From NCBI GenBank assembly GCA_009377735.1, contig WHTL01000219.1:1-6546 (forward strand): 6,546 nucleotides of DNA. The letters run 5' to 3'. Below the pieces are notes generated by a model. That model was not told the origin of the DNA. It did no database searches and saw only the letters and a list, made by a program, of their open reading frames with translations. The position numbers were made by a program, and so were the translations under genes. Position 1 is the stretch's first letter; each line of letters begins with the position of its first letter. Source of the DNA: Acidimicrobiia bacterium. GTDB lineage: Bacteria > Actinomycetota > Acidimicrobiia > Spongiisociales > ZC4RG35. Shown here piece after piece: positions 6,435 through 6,546 of this stretch.

Positions 6435-6546
6435 CAGTCACCTCCATAACGAGGATGCGCACAACGGCGCGGAACCGAACCGAGACGGCTCGTCGAAACA
6501 GCCGGTCCTCGACCGCCCTTCTCATTGTGGTGGCAGTCCTGGTCGT
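6431..6546 (+). CDS. ftsW: Start of a membrane protein, probably FtsW (cut by window edge)
   Basis: Only the first 38 codons lie in the window. The protein begins with a basic, Thr/Arg-rich tail of about 28 residues with no acidic residue except one Glu, then enters a hydrophobic stretch (ALLIVVAVLVV) that continues past the edge. This looks like a cytoplasmic tail leading into a first membrane helix. FtsW, the SEDS-family septal glycosyltransferase, usually follows murD in dcw clusters and often has such a tail in Actinobacteria. The name therefore comes from position, as no SEDS motif is visible. It could instead be another divisome membrane protein. The start overlaps the murD stop as ATGA, pointing to coupled translation. 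Confidence 0.6.
   Translation, partial: MTVTSITRMRTTARNRTETARRNSRSSTALLIVVAVLV

Overview
The window is a tightly packed stretch of a division and cell wall (dcw) gene cluster, all on the + strand. The order is rsmH (3' end) - ftsL-like - ftsI - murE - mraY - murD - start of an ftsW-like gene. It is moderately GC-rich by eye. The genes that run past the window edges are rsmH on the left and the ftsW candidate on the right. I saw no RNA gene, mobile element, CRISPR array, promoter, terminator or non-coding gap; every gene overlaps the next by 1 to 8 bases.

The gene order, the DAP-type MurE signature and the protein sequence style suggest a Gram-positive actinobacterial lineage. My best guess is the class Acidimicrobiia or a relative, possibly from an environmental assembly. 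That placement is inference from recognition only.

Layout: 1-408, C-terminal part of RsmH, the 16S rRNA m4C1402 methyltransferase. 405-869, a small single-pass membrane protein with a coiled coil in the FtsL position. 869-2638, FtsI, the septal class B penicillin-binding protein, with all three catalytic motifs. 2631-4088, MurE, which adds meso-diaminopimelate to UDP-MurNAc-L-Ala-D-Glu. 4085-5139, MraY, which makes lipid I, but its reading frame is broken in two at about 4940. 5136-6434, MurD, which adds D-glutamate. 6431-6546, the first 38 codons of a membrane protein that by position should be FtsW.

How they work together: MurD and MurE build the cytoplasmic UDP-MurNAc peptide, MraY moves it to undecaprenyl phosphate, FtsW is expected to polymerise the flipped lipid II, and FtsI crosslinks it at the septum with FtsL as a scaffold. 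RsmH acts on the ribosome and is a customary passenger of this cluster.

Three things stand out. (1) mraY is split by an apparent one-base loss that separates the catalytic aspartates from the HHH motif. (2) murF is missing from its usual place between murE and mraY. (3) FtsI carries eight cysteines in four close pairs, all in its extracytoplasmic part. I did not find an undescribed system; this is a core housekeeping operon with these local oddities.
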